Shown here one piece after another: positions 26,800 through 38,295 of a stretch of 64,000 bases of DNA. Source of the stretch: Calendula officinalis (taxonomy: Eukaryota > Streptophyta > Magnoliopsida > Asterales > Asteraceae); the NCBI GenBank assembly GCA_963853835.1, contig OY970822.1, positions 88,889,135 through 88,953,134 on the forward strand, written 5' to 3'. Position numbers and translations under genes: made by a program. Below the pieces are notes generated by a model, which saw only the letters and a list, made by a program, of their open reading frames with translations, was not told the DNA's origin and did no database searches. Each line of letters starts with the position of its first letter. The first letter of the stretch is position 1.

Positions 26800-27255
26800 G
26801 AGCATCAGGTATGGTGGCTCAAGCCATTTCACCAAATTAGCGCACCTTAGCGCCACATCATTATTTCACATTTCACATTCAAAATCTCAAATACCCCATC
26901 TACCATAACTTAACTTAAAATACCCTATGGGACCCACTAAAATACCCTTTATACACATAATACCAAATAAAAAAACATTTAATATAATCTCTCTCCTCCG
27001 CTATTCATCTGACGCAAACTGTCACTCACCTGACGCATGGTATAGTAACGAGCCTTAGGTGGCGCTAAAATGCTTCCACCTCATCCAACGCATGTTTCAC
27101 TCGTTATTGCAGTGCATACTCTAAAGACTCTTGGGCCTTGGCAGATGAGTTCAAGGCCATCGGGCGTCTTCCAGAGATGAGACTGCGGGCTCACAAAAAA
27201 AAGGGTATATTTATTTCCATCGATCACGTTCAAGGAAAATGTCTTTAATATATTT
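26800..27255. other. MITE-like AGAGCATC segment and non-coding DNA
   Basis: It begins ataagagcatcaggtatgg and has several short palindromic pieces (gacgca, gcgcca). The start resembles the agagcatc-ended MITEs at 31-32 kb. The right end could not be fixed. Confidence 0.4.
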
Positions 27256-30060
27256 ACACTACAAGAAAACAACCCTATGCCAACAACACAAAAAAAGTTC
27301 TTACTGACAACATGTCGTCGGTAACTTTTCGTCGCCATTGCTGCGTCGCCATAGGTTAAAATTTTCGTCGCCACAGTTGTCGTCGGCATAAGTCGAGCAA
27401 TATCGACGACACTTAGTCGGCATAATGATTGTCGCTAAAAACTTTTCAATTTAAAAGAAATGTTTTATTATAATCCTATTCCGACAACAGTCTGTCGCTA
27501 TAGAGTTGGTCGGACTATTTTCCGTCAAATCCTTTACCGATGACATTTCGTGCCTATAAACATTGACGAACATTTTTCCGGTAACTCTATCCCGACAATA
27601 TGTCGTCGGCACAGATTTTCCGTTATGGTAATATTGAAAACTTGTACCGACAACCAGTCGTCGGTAAAGGTTTTGATTTATGGTAAATTCTAAGAGCTAT
27701 AACGACAACATTTCGTCGCTAAAAAGTGCCAGTTATGGTAAATTTAGGGTGTAGTGACAATTTGTCGTCGGCGTAGGGTTTTCAATGTGGTAAATTATAC
27801 ATGTAGCGACGACATCGTCGCTACATGTCGACGCAGAATGCAAATGTTTTTTTCCAGTTTCCTTTTTTTCCAGGTTTTACCCCATATCAAATCCAGAATT
27901 TCCAGTTTCATCAGATCTGAAATCACATAATCTAAAATCATTAAAACTACCAAATAGAAATACAACTGTAAGAGTTATTACACAACTAAATGTTTAAAAC
28001 CGTAAATGTCATAACAAACTACTCAGAATCTTCACCATTCTCATCCTCATCCTCATACTCACCTTCATCTTCATCTTCATCACATCATCATCATCTTCAT
28101 TCTCAACATTTGTAGGGGCACTTAAATTAACATTTTGGGTAGAACTTGGGGCGCCCATATGGAGGGTATTTAGAAAGTTTGGTAGTGGTAGTGGATGATA
28201 ATCTTGATATTTTGACGCCATAAACGAATTATTTTGTCTAACGAAGTTATCCATAAATTGCTTCATTTGAGATGTGGATGAGCTTGCACCTTTTTTTGCA
28301 AATGATTGTCCAACCACCGTTTTTCTTCCAATTCCGTGTTTATGCCCTCGTGTTTCACCGAGGGCACGGTTGATGCATTTCATCTCATCCACGTCATGAT
28401 CCGGGCCAACTTCCTCTTTCATTTTATCAAATTCTTGTTGGATCAATTCCTAAAATAAATCAAACAAGCAATTAAGTTAATAAATTTTCAATAATAATAT
28501 AAATAATTTCCAACACATTAATTTTCTATTACTTACCCAATCTCGAGTATCATGTTCATTTTCAAACCCTCCTCTTTTCTCCTTATAATGCATCTTATGC
28601 CACCCCCTATGTGTTGTGCCTTGCCTCCTTCTTTAGTCTATAATAAAACATATGCAATTAATATTTTATACAAGTATTAATAAGGTTTTTATATAATCAA
28701 ATTAAGTGTTATTACCTCGTTGTACCGCCTTTGAGCGTATGATTGACTTCCATGAGATGAATTGTATGGAAGTTTTGCTCGGTTTTCTTGATTTACCTCC
28801 GACCGTTGCCTAAATTCTTGTGTCAATAATCACTTATCGATGTTTTCATTCCACTTTTCACTAGATACATACTTTGGTGGATTCATCCTTACTTGCTCAA
28901 GATTTTCATACCCACCAATATGCCTAAAATGGGTACTTAGGTCGCACTTTCGATCCCTGTAGGCTCTTCATGTGATGTTTGATATACTTGCTTAGCTAAC
29001 ATTTTTGTTTACCTCCGACCGCCTCGTGATGTTTGAACCCAAGTAGTAGTCTATATACTGAGACCACTCTTGTTGGTTTGTATTTAGAGGAGGTTACCGG
29101 CGAAGTGACTCGGCATATGAGGCCCCCTCCTGCCGTCAAACCATTGTCTCTTATTGAAACTTTGATTTCTTATCCCGTTACCGCTCAGCGAACATCCTGT
29201 CGGTCCCTGATTTGGTAACCGTTTGGGCCTCGAAGTGGGATTTCAAATCAAAGTACATCTGTGAATTAAAAACATAATAGTTAGATTGCATATTTTTTTA
29301 AAAAATTAAATATATATTAATTAAGCAAAACCTCAAATTTTCGAAAGATATTAATCTTCTCATTATTAAAAATCAAATCTTTTAAAATTTCAGAAACTAG
29401 ATTATCATTTGCAACATTCAAATTTTATGTAAATAATTTTTCATTTCCATGGCTAGAACCTTCCAAATTATCATTTTCAAATGTTTGAACTTCCTTATCT
29501 TTTGCAAGATTTACCTCTTGATTACCGTTTAGAACAAAGGGATGAAAGGTTTACTATATTCAAGATTGTGTTTCTCCGCATACATTAAAACCTATTCATT
29601 ACCATTGTGTTTAGTCCAAACATGTTTTATCCTATCATCAATGCTAGCCTTATCATTAGAATAGCGTTTGAACAAGAAATCAATCTTGTTTTTTAAATAC
29701 TGGAATATAAATAACGTTGCATCCGTATGTAATGAAGTAATCATCAAAAAAAAAAAAATTTGGATCATTCGTTGATTTTTGAATAATTAACTAATGAATC
29801 CTAGACTTTATGATCATGAATGTTAAAGATACAAAATCTAGATTATTTGTTCATTTTTAAATCATTAACTAATGAATCTTAGACTTTAGGATCATTAATA
29901 TTTAAGATTAAAAAAATGGATCATTTGTTTATTCAAAAACCAGATCATTTGTTAATGATTACAAAAAAATTGTTAATTAAAAAATCAGATCACTTGTTCA
30001 TACAAAAAGTGGATCATTTTCTGATGAACCTAAAAATTTGGATTATTTGTTCGATCAAAC
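27256..30060 (-). mobile_element. CACTA (En/Spm) transposon remnant
   Basis: It starts with the canonical terminus cactacaagaaaa at 27256. The next ~550 bp contain many short subterminal repeats of the gtcgtcgg / ccgacaac type. A minus-strand coding region of the Transposase_24 (Ptta/En/Spm) class follows. The opposite CACTA terminus (ttttcttgtagtg) was not found, so the right limit is approximate and the element is truncated. Confidence 0.8.
28009..28930 (-). pseudogene. CACTA-associated Transposase_24-type protein, broken
   Basis: Minus-strand blocks are HIGGYENLEQVRMNPPKYVS (about 28920-28860), NRAKLPYNSSHGSQSYAQRR (about 28785-28725), KMHYKEKRGGFENEHDTRD (about 28605-28550) and the open piece 28446-28009 with EEVGPDHDVDEMKCINRALG and GHKHGIGRKTVV. 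These are the standard blocks of the plant transposase Ptta/En/Spm family. Introns and stops separate them. The last piece ends in a repetitive acidic and Met/Arg-rich tail caused by frame drift in a GAT/ATG-rich tract. Confidence 0.82.
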
Positions 30061-30075
30061 AGTGGATCATTTGTT
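29761..30075. repeat. Degenerate GGATCATTTGTT repeats
   Basis: At least eight spaced copies of ggatcatttgtt or close variants (gattatttgttc, gatcacttgttc), mixed with taatgaatc words. It looks like a decayed minisatellite or a subterminal repeat array of the CACTA element. Confidence 0.55.
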
Positions 30076-30095
30076 AACACCCCTACTTATTATGA

Positions 30096-30960
30096 TATGT
30101 AGGTAGTATATTAAAGGACAAATCAAATTTGTAAAAATCGGACAACCAAATTATAATTTGTACCACCAATTTCGTTTGAATAGAACCGAACGAACACCCT
30201 TATCACCTCAGTTTCGATCACCAGATTGTTTTGCATACCTTATACGTATGCGACTGTTCTAGAAAAATGGGCCCCAAATGATTTTGGTTGTCAAATATGA
30301 CAGCTGGTGAAGCAAACTCAAACGTTTGGGGTATTTTGTGCTTTTTTTTCTATGTTGGATTATGTATTATATAATTCGGATTATGTAAGAGTAGTCTTGA
30401 AACTAAAGAAACTTAAGTGACGAACAGAATACGAGAATCATACGTGAATATTTCATAATTTAAAGCTGAGAAACACATCGTAACTTTTGCTCGCTGCCAT
30501 TATGATAGATCGATCAAATATGTCAAACGCCATTTTTCAAAAAACAAGTTTTAGGGCTTTGAATGTTTTGTGCAGTCAAATGAAAGAACAAATTTTCGGC
30601 TGTGGTTCTGTGTGCAGTAAGCAAGCGAGAAGAAACGTAGGGTTTTGACTTGTGTTGCATCTGTTAATGTGATGGGCTTAGACATTAACTTTGGGCTAAT
30701 ATGTCCGGACCAATTGAGTTTTGTACGGCCCATTCTTGAAAAATTATGATTAAAAGCGTTTCATCATTAGATGCAAATCAAATTTATTTTTTTATTAGTT
30801 CATAAAATAATAACAGTGTTACCATTAGTATATTGAAAACTATTATTGAGGCACAAAAATAATTCATGGGTCACTGCGTATAGATGATTATTATTGTGGC
30901 ACAAAAGTAATTCATGGGTTACTTTGCTTTGAACTTTGGCCAGAAAAGTTTGATTTAAAA
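30096..30960. repeat. Repeat copy C of the JMJ 5' region
   Basis: Contains the exon-1 homologue on the minus strand (about 30505-30450), now MAASKSYDVFLSFKL followed by a stop, with the shared intron-1 and upstream sequence. It shares extra intron sequence with copy D (gtatattaaaggacaaat, acagctggtgaagcaaac) that A and B lack. A partial MITE end (tacttcctttgtctaag) cuts it at 30962. Confidence 0.82.
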
Positions 30961-31036
30961 AATACTTCCTTTGTCTAAGAAAGAAGTTCTCATTTATTTA
31001 ACACAAGTATAGTTAATGGTGCGGTTCCTAAAGCAT

Positions 31037-32335
31037 CTCTAATAAAAGTTTTTTTTTTTCAAATATTATTTCTGTTTAAATAAGCTTTAAAAAAACTTTT
31101 ACCATTAGAATACATAGTTTATTATTCACTTATTCATATATAACCTCTTAATCTTTTTTTAATGTTTGTTTTCTTTAGTTCATATATTTATTAACTTTTC
31201 ATTTTAAACTTTAAGTATATTTATATGCAAGTTTTTTATTATTTTTGTTAGTTAATAAATAAATATGAATCTGCATTATAGAAATTTATAACTTATTAGT
31301 TAATAAATAAGTTTTTATAAGATGTTATAAAAATTGTCAAATTATATATTATATAATTTTATATAGATAATGGTCATTTATAAAACATTTGAGATATATA
31401 AATGTAACTTAACAATATTAACAAATAGAAAAGCTTTTGAAAAAGTTAACCAATAGAAATGCTCTTATTAAAAAGCCTATTACTATTTAAATAAACTTTT
31501 GAATACGTATTTACCATTATAACATTGAGCTTTTTTAAGATGCAATAACCACTTACACTTTCGTAATCTCTTAATACTCTTTCAATGTTTGCTTTCTTTA
31601 GTTCCCAATATATTTCAATATTGAGAATGCATAGACAATATTTAAGGATGGAACCAAATAGAACGTTTTCATTGTTAATGTCAAGTATTACTTCCTCCGT
31701 TTCAAAATAAGTGTTACGCTTTCCATTTTGGAGTGTTTCAAAATAAATGATACACTTTGAAATTTTCCTTATTTGGTAAAAAAAATAGTGAGACTCATAC
31801 CCACTAAGAGCATCTCCAATGGGAGATTGAAAAAGATGTTGATACTATTTGAATAACCTCTAAAATGACTTTTTACCATTGGAATAGATGACTTTTTTAA
31901 GAGGTCACTCCAACCACTTGATCTTCCCCAACCACTTAAACATCTTTCAATGTTTGATTCTTTTAGTCCATATATTTAACAATTTTACATTTTAAAGCCA
32001 TGTATATATTCATATGTGAATCATTTATTATTTCTATAACTATAAATTATAACTTTAGCATATTTCAATACTTTTTAAAATAGTATTATAAAATTTTGTA
32101 AAATATATTTTAAAAAAATGTTAAGTTTTGTAATGCTATAAAATTGTTAAATTAAATAAGTGAGGGGTATTTATAAAACATTTGATATAGTTAAAGGTAT
32201 ATTAGTAATATTAATAAGAAAAAATCTTTTAAAAGGTTAACCATTGGAGAAGTTTTTAACTTATAGGTTGTAAGATGATGTTGCAAAAGTAAAAAGCATT
32301 GGAGAGATTAACCATTATGGATGCTCTTATTAGCT
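31037..32335. mobile_element. Cluster of AGAGCATC-ended MITEs
   Basis: The clearest copy is 31806-32335, from agagcatctccaatggg to ccattatggatgctct. A second diverged copy lies at about 31037-31478 (aaagcatctctaat to ccaatagaaatgctct), with a partial one between. Shared interior phrases include tttataaaacattt and gttaaccattgg. A Stowaway end fragment (cttcctccgtttcaaaataa) lies at 31690-31760. Confidence 0.65.
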
Positions 32336-32629
32336 TATTAAGCTTTAATATTGTTTTAATATTCAAGCTTAATAACCTAACTAGGTTAAAACCCGCGCTA
32401 TGCGACGGCTGCGAACTATATATTCATGGCGATTAAAAGTCCTAACATGACAATTGTGTATAAAATAGAGGTAAAAAGCAAAAATTAGCATTGGCGTTGT
32501 TGTTCGATTACATGTTTTGAAGTATAATAACACAAATGATCCATCGCCAAAGTTTCTTGTTATAAAACAATAAACCTATATAAGTATAAAATACAGGGAA
32601 GAAATGTTTGTTTATGCGTCTTACTCATC

Positions 32630-32830
32630 ATGTAAAACCTCTCGATACACCACGTTTATTGTGTAAACTCCGTCGAGATTAAAAAAATTTGTTGGAGTTA
32701 CCAATACTTTTGTCGTGTCACGTGAAATTCCTTATGAAAGGGGAACGTAAAGTTGCCCATGCAAGAACACCGATTCCGGCAGATAAACACCCACGTTTGG
32801 AATTGTCTGTCCTTCGGTATAAGTTAATTT
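32630..32830 (-). pseudogene. Helitron helicase C-terminus
   Basis: The minus strand reads GQTIPNVGVYLPESVFLHGQ, LYVPLS, then a stop-containing GISRDTTKVLV and VVYREVL. This is the well-conserved C-terminal end of plant Helitron helicases (family pattern GQTI..VGIYLP..VFSHGQLYVA.SR). Internal stops and an L-Y-V-P change (usually A) show decay. Confidence 0.85.
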
Positions 32831-32985
32831 AACATAGAACCCCTACATCAATTAAAATGGATTCAATTAGTAGTGGTATAGGTTAATTTAACATAAAAAC
32901 CCTACATACTAAAATGGATTTAATTTTACCAATTGACTTCGAGGCTAGTAATGAGTTATTCAAAATGTTCTTGTATGCAACAAAG

Positions 32986-33204
32986 TCAAAACCATGTATT
33001 TGGACCAGACCAGTCAACGCTTTCTTTAACCGTTGTGCTTGATTGAAATGAAAGCTTTTTATTCAGGTCAGTAAATGTAAAACTTGACTTGTTCTCCCAC
33101 AACTTACCTCCTCTGATATAGTAAACACCATCTTCCTTCAATATTTTTTGAAATCTACTCATCAATATAATGAAAATAGAAGCTTGAATCTTGACTCCCT
33201 TCAA
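32986..33204 (-). pseudogene. RPA-like OB-fold fragment (DUF223 type)
   Basis: A 72-codon open piece containing KIQASIFIILMSRFQKILKE, DGVYYIRGGKLWENKSSFTF and LSFQSSTTVKES. This is the first DNA-binding OB-fold block of Helitron-associated RPA70-like proteins. It lies upstream of the helicase end on the same strand. Confidence 0.75.
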
Positions 33205-33299
33205 AAAATAGATAATGCAGATGATGTTAATTAATAGTTAAATTAGGAAAAATAATATATATACCTATTGATCATGTATCGGATATGATTAAGTGTAAT

Positions 33300-33928
33300 A
33301 CATCCTCGTCAATTAATAGCAAGTGATATTATCTCATTTTTATTGTTGATGTTCGTGTGGGTCCACATTCGTGAAACCCTGACCTTGAGGTGAATGTTGT
33401 CCTTGAAATCCTTAATGTTTCTTATAAAGTGCAATCCAGATGTTGACATGTTAAGAATACCTTACATAAATTTTTTTTTACGAAAGTCATACACAATAGC
33501 AAAAATATTTATTTAAAAAGTTTCAGAATTGAATAAAAAAACAAAGTAGTGAGTGATAACTAATATAAAATATCTTCGAAATATATCTAAACTGATGCAA
33601 AAATCAGTATATTTACAAAAAATATAAAATTAAAACCATACATGTGAATTCAGTAAACTTGTTAAAAACTGAATCACTAAATCGGCATTAATCAATTAAA
33701 CTGTACTAATTTATGAAAATGGGCCCTTAAGAACGAGTCGGCCCTAGAATTGACCAACATACCCATCTGTCCAAAAAACCCATTTAACTGCTTATATAAT
33801 CTGAACCATTGGTCTTCTTGATCAAAGGTATTGTCCACTGGGATTTGGGACTTTAAAATACTTATGGACTGCCTAGAACAAACCACTACTTATCATCTAC
33901 AAACTATCAATTTTAATTTATCATAATA
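33300..33928. other. Non-coding DNA left of the transposon nest
   Basis: No recognised gene. A 64-codon minus ORF (33692-33886) has no family I recognise. The tatcataata at 33919-33928 is the left target duplication of the outer element. Confidence 0.5.
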
Positions 33929-34263
33929 GGGTTGGGATCCGGTGAGCACTCAAAAATTACCGAGGACTGCAAGGACAATTCTCAACCATATCATTTTTTT
34001 TTAAAATGGATCATTGTCAGAATTTTAGGATCTTTATGAGGATGACAATGATCCAAAATTTGAAAATAATCCCAATTTTAAAAAATGATTGGTTGATAAT
34101 TGTCCTTAGACTATGCGTAATGGGTGACCAAACCTAATTTGGTCACCCATGCCACCTCTGCGCCACATCAGCTTTCTCTCTCCTGATCAAATACATGACC
34201 AGGCAGCGACCAAAGTGGCGTAATGGGCGACCGAATCGGCGACCATTTTTTTTTAATTTCAGT

Positions 34264-34267
<4 letters not shown>

Positions 34268-34352
<85 letters not shown>
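34268..34352. repeat. (TA)n microsatellite, left of E3
   Basis: About 85 bp of TA dinucleotides. A shorter, degenerate TA-rich tract lies on the other side of E3 (42703-42765). Confidence 0.93.
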
Positions 34353-34357
<5 letters not shown>

Positions 34358-34924
34358 TTATATAGGGTGCGATTCAGTGCAGAACCGGTTTAAGCTGCAG
34401 AACCATAGAACCTTATTCCAGCCAATCAGATCGCAGCAATTAATAATTAATATGTTTTTATTATTATTAAACGAAAAGGGTATTTAAGTCAAATTGCACA
34501 AATCGGTTATCTATAGAAATACAATCATTGTGCGATGTATTCCTTAAAACATGGGGAGTCAGTTTTTTATCATTATCACGAAATTAATTGGGAAGCATCA
34601 AACTATTATGCCGTTATTGTTTTCAATCGACAGTTTTCCATGAACCCTAAACATCGACAAAACTTAGTAATCAGTATAGAAGAAAGATGAATAACGAGCA
34701 AGAAATATCAATAAACTCACAAGAAAACATGAATGAAGACTACTATCAACAACGAACACCAGAAAATATAGCAGAATATGGTGATGATCCTCTGGGTATG
34801 TTTATGTTTTTTTTCTAAATTTTTATCAAATAACAGCCAATGTTGTGAAAAACATTGCATGTATGAGTGACGTAAAATTGTGTTAATTAATTAATTTTGT
34901 TTTGTTTTGAAATGAAAAGCAGAT

Positions 34925-37614
34925 GTTGATACAAGTATGTTAGAGCTATTGCCAACACCAGAAGGTACTTAATATTCGATACCAGAAGTCCCCAACGATG
35001 ATATACCAAAAGTGGGTACCATATACGAAAATTTTGATAAATGTTATGAGATGTACAAAGCATACTCGCAATTAGCCCGATTTAACATAAGAAAAGACGG
35101 GGTAAAAAGGTATAAGGGGGGATAACACACAGGTATATTGTTTGCAACCGTGGAGGGAAGTCAAGGTCGAAAGTCGAAAGAAACACACTAAACGATTCTG
35201 TATATGAGAAGACAGCCGTTGACGGGAAGATTAAAAAAAAAAAGAAAAACATCTTCTAAAGTCACGGGTTGTCCTGCGAAGATTGGATTTACTGAAGTGA
35301 AGGGTACACAATCGTTTACAATATCAGTGTTTGTTGAAAACCACAACCATGCATTAATGAATAAATGAAACATGGATTTGTATGCAGCACGAAGAGAGTT
35401 AAAATATTCTGAATTTAAATTCATGCATCAGGCAGCGTTGGCAAATCTGAGTGCCACAAAGGCGCATAGGTTAAAAGTAGCGCTAATGGGCGGGTATGAC
35501 GGTGTGCGGGGAACACCACAAGATTTGAGGAATTTTAGGAGAGGGGTAAACATGTTCATCGGAGATGACGATGCTCAAATGATAGTTGATAAAATGATGA
35601 AAAGGCAATCACATGTTCCCGGCTTCTCATTTGAGTACCTTCTTACGACGTCTGAGCTCGTTAGTATGTATTGGGCTGATGAAACAATGAAGGCGAACTA
35701 TGACGTATTCGGGGACGTTGTATCATTTCATGCAACCTTCCAAACAAACAAGTATGATACAGAGAATGTTTTTTTTATTTTTCGTTATTATATGTATAGT
35801 AAGTATACTAACCCTGAATGGTATTGTTTGTAGGTATGATTTTATTTTTGTCCCTTTCACTGGAATCGATAACAACACAAGATGTGTTACATTCGGTGCA
35901 GCTCTACTATCAGACGAAACAGTTGAATCGTACTTGTGGATGTTGAAGGCTTTTAAGAAGGTTCATGTTAAACAACCACCATTGGTTGTAACCGACCAAG
36001 ACCCAGTATTAAGGATTGCCATAGTTAATCAGTTCCCTGAATCACGACACAGGTTATGTATGTGGCATATTACACAAAAACTTCCGGGGAAGGTATGTTA
36101 ACTGTTTTAACGAGATTAATATAAAAAAATTGATGAATACATTAAATGTTGTATGTATTATTAGCTACTTTTAATACAGGTGCTTGGTAATTTACCCGTT
36201 GACACTGAGTTTAGGAAAGATTTTCACAAATTGATATGGAATGTTTATATTGAGCCTGAAGTTTTTTAAGAACGATGGGCTGAATTGATGATTAAATACA
36301 ACCTATCAGGTAACAAATGGTTGTCTGATATGTATACACTAAGAGAACGTTGGATACCGACATATTTTAAAGACTACCCAATGTGTGGGTTAATGAAGAC
36401 AACATCTCGCTCTGAAAGTTCGAATAAGTTTTTTCAAATGTTTGAAGATAGTGGGAAAACATTTGTTCACTTCATGCTATATTTTGAACAAGCGATGGAG
36501 TTGCAAAGATACCACCAACGTACAACAGAGAACAAGGATGACGGTACGTCGTTGAAAAAGTGTACTGACCTGGCCATTGAGAAACATGCTAGCGAAGTCT
36601 ACACACAAGCGGTTTTTCGAGATGTTCAAAATGAAATATATAAAGGTCTTTCCTCCTGTTCGCAGATTCAGACAAGTGATGAAGGTGACATCCAATGGCC
36701 AATGATTGAACAAAGGGAAAAATCTTTAAAAGTTGTTGTAACAACCAAGGTACGTTTTAATAATATAATTTCGTTTTAGAAAGTTAATACGTATGTCAAT
36801 ATTGTAACATCAGATGTAGAAAGTTTGTCGGGTAATATATTAATACTTACAACCTTACATGCAGGTTACGTATAACACAGTTGATGGAACAATGACTTGC
36901 TCGTGTGGTCATTTTATCCGGCATGGTTATTTGTGTCGCCATATATTTTGTGTTTTAAAGAAGAATTGCGTAGACAGAATTCCAGAACGTTACATTAAAA
37001 CTCGATGGACAAAAAATGCACTACCGTCACACCTACTGGAAAACAGGTATCGATATGGACCATGTTTAGCAGAAACGGATAAAATGGCTGCCGATCTTCA
37101 TTCTTTAGTTGATGACTGTGTTAATATGGCACGTCACAATGTTCCGAAGTTAAAACAATATATAGTTTATTGGGAAAACATGAAAAAGGAGCTTGTAGGA
37201 GACGCCCAATCATCAAAACTGGTTGAAACACAAGAAGAACTAATGGAAGAAATGTATGATGTTGACGTACCTGAGAATCGTGTTATCAAACTTGCTTAAA
37301 AATCAACAAATAAGGATAGAAAAAGGATTAAGAGTGCAGTTGAGTTAGCAACCTCCGGTAAGAAACTTAAAACTACAAGGAAACTTCCATTCAGATCGCG
37401 TCAGTGTGGTATTTGTCACAATTACAGACATAACAGACGTGGTCATGCACAATGGTTAAGAAATAAAACATTAGTTGATGAAGGTGGCGAAGAAGAAGAC
37501 GGCAACGAAGAGGAAAACGAAGATGATGAACTAGAAAATGATGATAATTGTAATGAAGAAGAAGATGAAAACCGCATTGATGATGAATCGGATGAGTATT
37601 ACACTTCTGAATAA
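34925..37614 (+). pseudogene. MULE (FAR1/MURA-type) transposase of E3, decayed
   Basis: N-terminal FAR1-like DNA-binding region at about 35010-35365 (YENFDKCYEMYKAYSQLARF, then KVTGCPAKIGF and ENHNHAL) has frameshifts and stops. The transposase core follows in exons 35372-35751, 35834-36092 and 36180-36750, then 36865-37614. Visible motifs are DFIFVPFTGIDNN, VVTDQDPVLRIAI, CMWHITQKLPGK, SRSESSNKFF and a SWIM zinc finger CSCGHFIRHGYLCRHI. The first catalytic Asp of the DDE triad (usually VSFDATY) is His here (VVSFHATF). In-frame stops occur before NMDLYAAR, after EPEVF, and after NRVIKLA (37297-37299); the frame continues past it to a zinc-knuckle-like CGICHNYRHNRRGH and an acidic tail. It cannot make an active enzyme. 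Confidence 0.88.
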
Positions 37615-37619
37615 TTTAT

Positions 37620-38290
37620 ATTATATTTTTGACCCGAAAATAGTTTGGATTTTAGAATATTTTGGTTGTTTAAAATTTGTTTGTTAAACTTTTTGTTTCA
37701 GAAGATATGCAATTTGTTTTTACTTTTGATGTTATAATTTGATGTTTTAGCCGATATTTATTTTGTTTGACAGGTTTAACAAATTTAGATGTCTGTTAGT
37801 ATTTGTATAACAATTAATGCATGTGATGTTGGATATCCATGGGTAATACAAATATAGATGTCTCTTAGCCGATATTGACTGTAGAGAATGATGCAGAACA
37901 ATCCAATAACAATTATACGATTCTGAGTTAACACTTATTATAGGATAATCAATTGTAATAAGTAAAATTAAAACCTACAAACTTACATGAAAGTGTGTGA
38001 AATCAAATCTACATGCAATTGTTAACGTTTCAATAAAGTGGTCTATTAAATGTAGCATACATATTTATTTACATGTAGGTATTAACATACAAATAAAAAT
38101 GGGATTCATTAAGTATTATTTAGAGCTAAACATCATAAACTGCCAAAAACATTGAAAGATAAACACGAGAAACAATGTAATTCAAAGTATAAAGCCCTAA
38201 ATAAACGAAAACATCAAATGTCTTAAACATCCAAAAACAACCATTGTTCCAACTGAGCAAAAAAGTGAAATGAAATCGTCCATCCGTAAC
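37620..38290. other. Spacer between the two E3 genes
   Basis: AT-rich 3' UTR-like DNA where the transposase and the ULP-like gene converge. It contains taatacaaatatagatgtct repeats (37840-37865 region) but no gene. Confidence 0.5.
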
Positions 38291-38295
38291 ACCTT

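Larger units (their letters stand above)
32381..33300 (-). mobile_element. Helitron remnant with readable 3' end
   Basis: On the minus strand the 3' end is cgcagccgtcgcatagcgcg, ggttttaacCTAG, then T: a GC hairpin followed by CTAG at 32384-32381. Upstream lie the end of the helicase gene (32830-32630) and an RPA OB-fold fragment (33204-32986). The 5' end was not found. Confidence 0.78.

Noticed and set aside
35188..35424. Minus-strand 78-codon ORF opposite the transposase
   Set aside because: It is a shadow of the plus-strand MULE reading frame.
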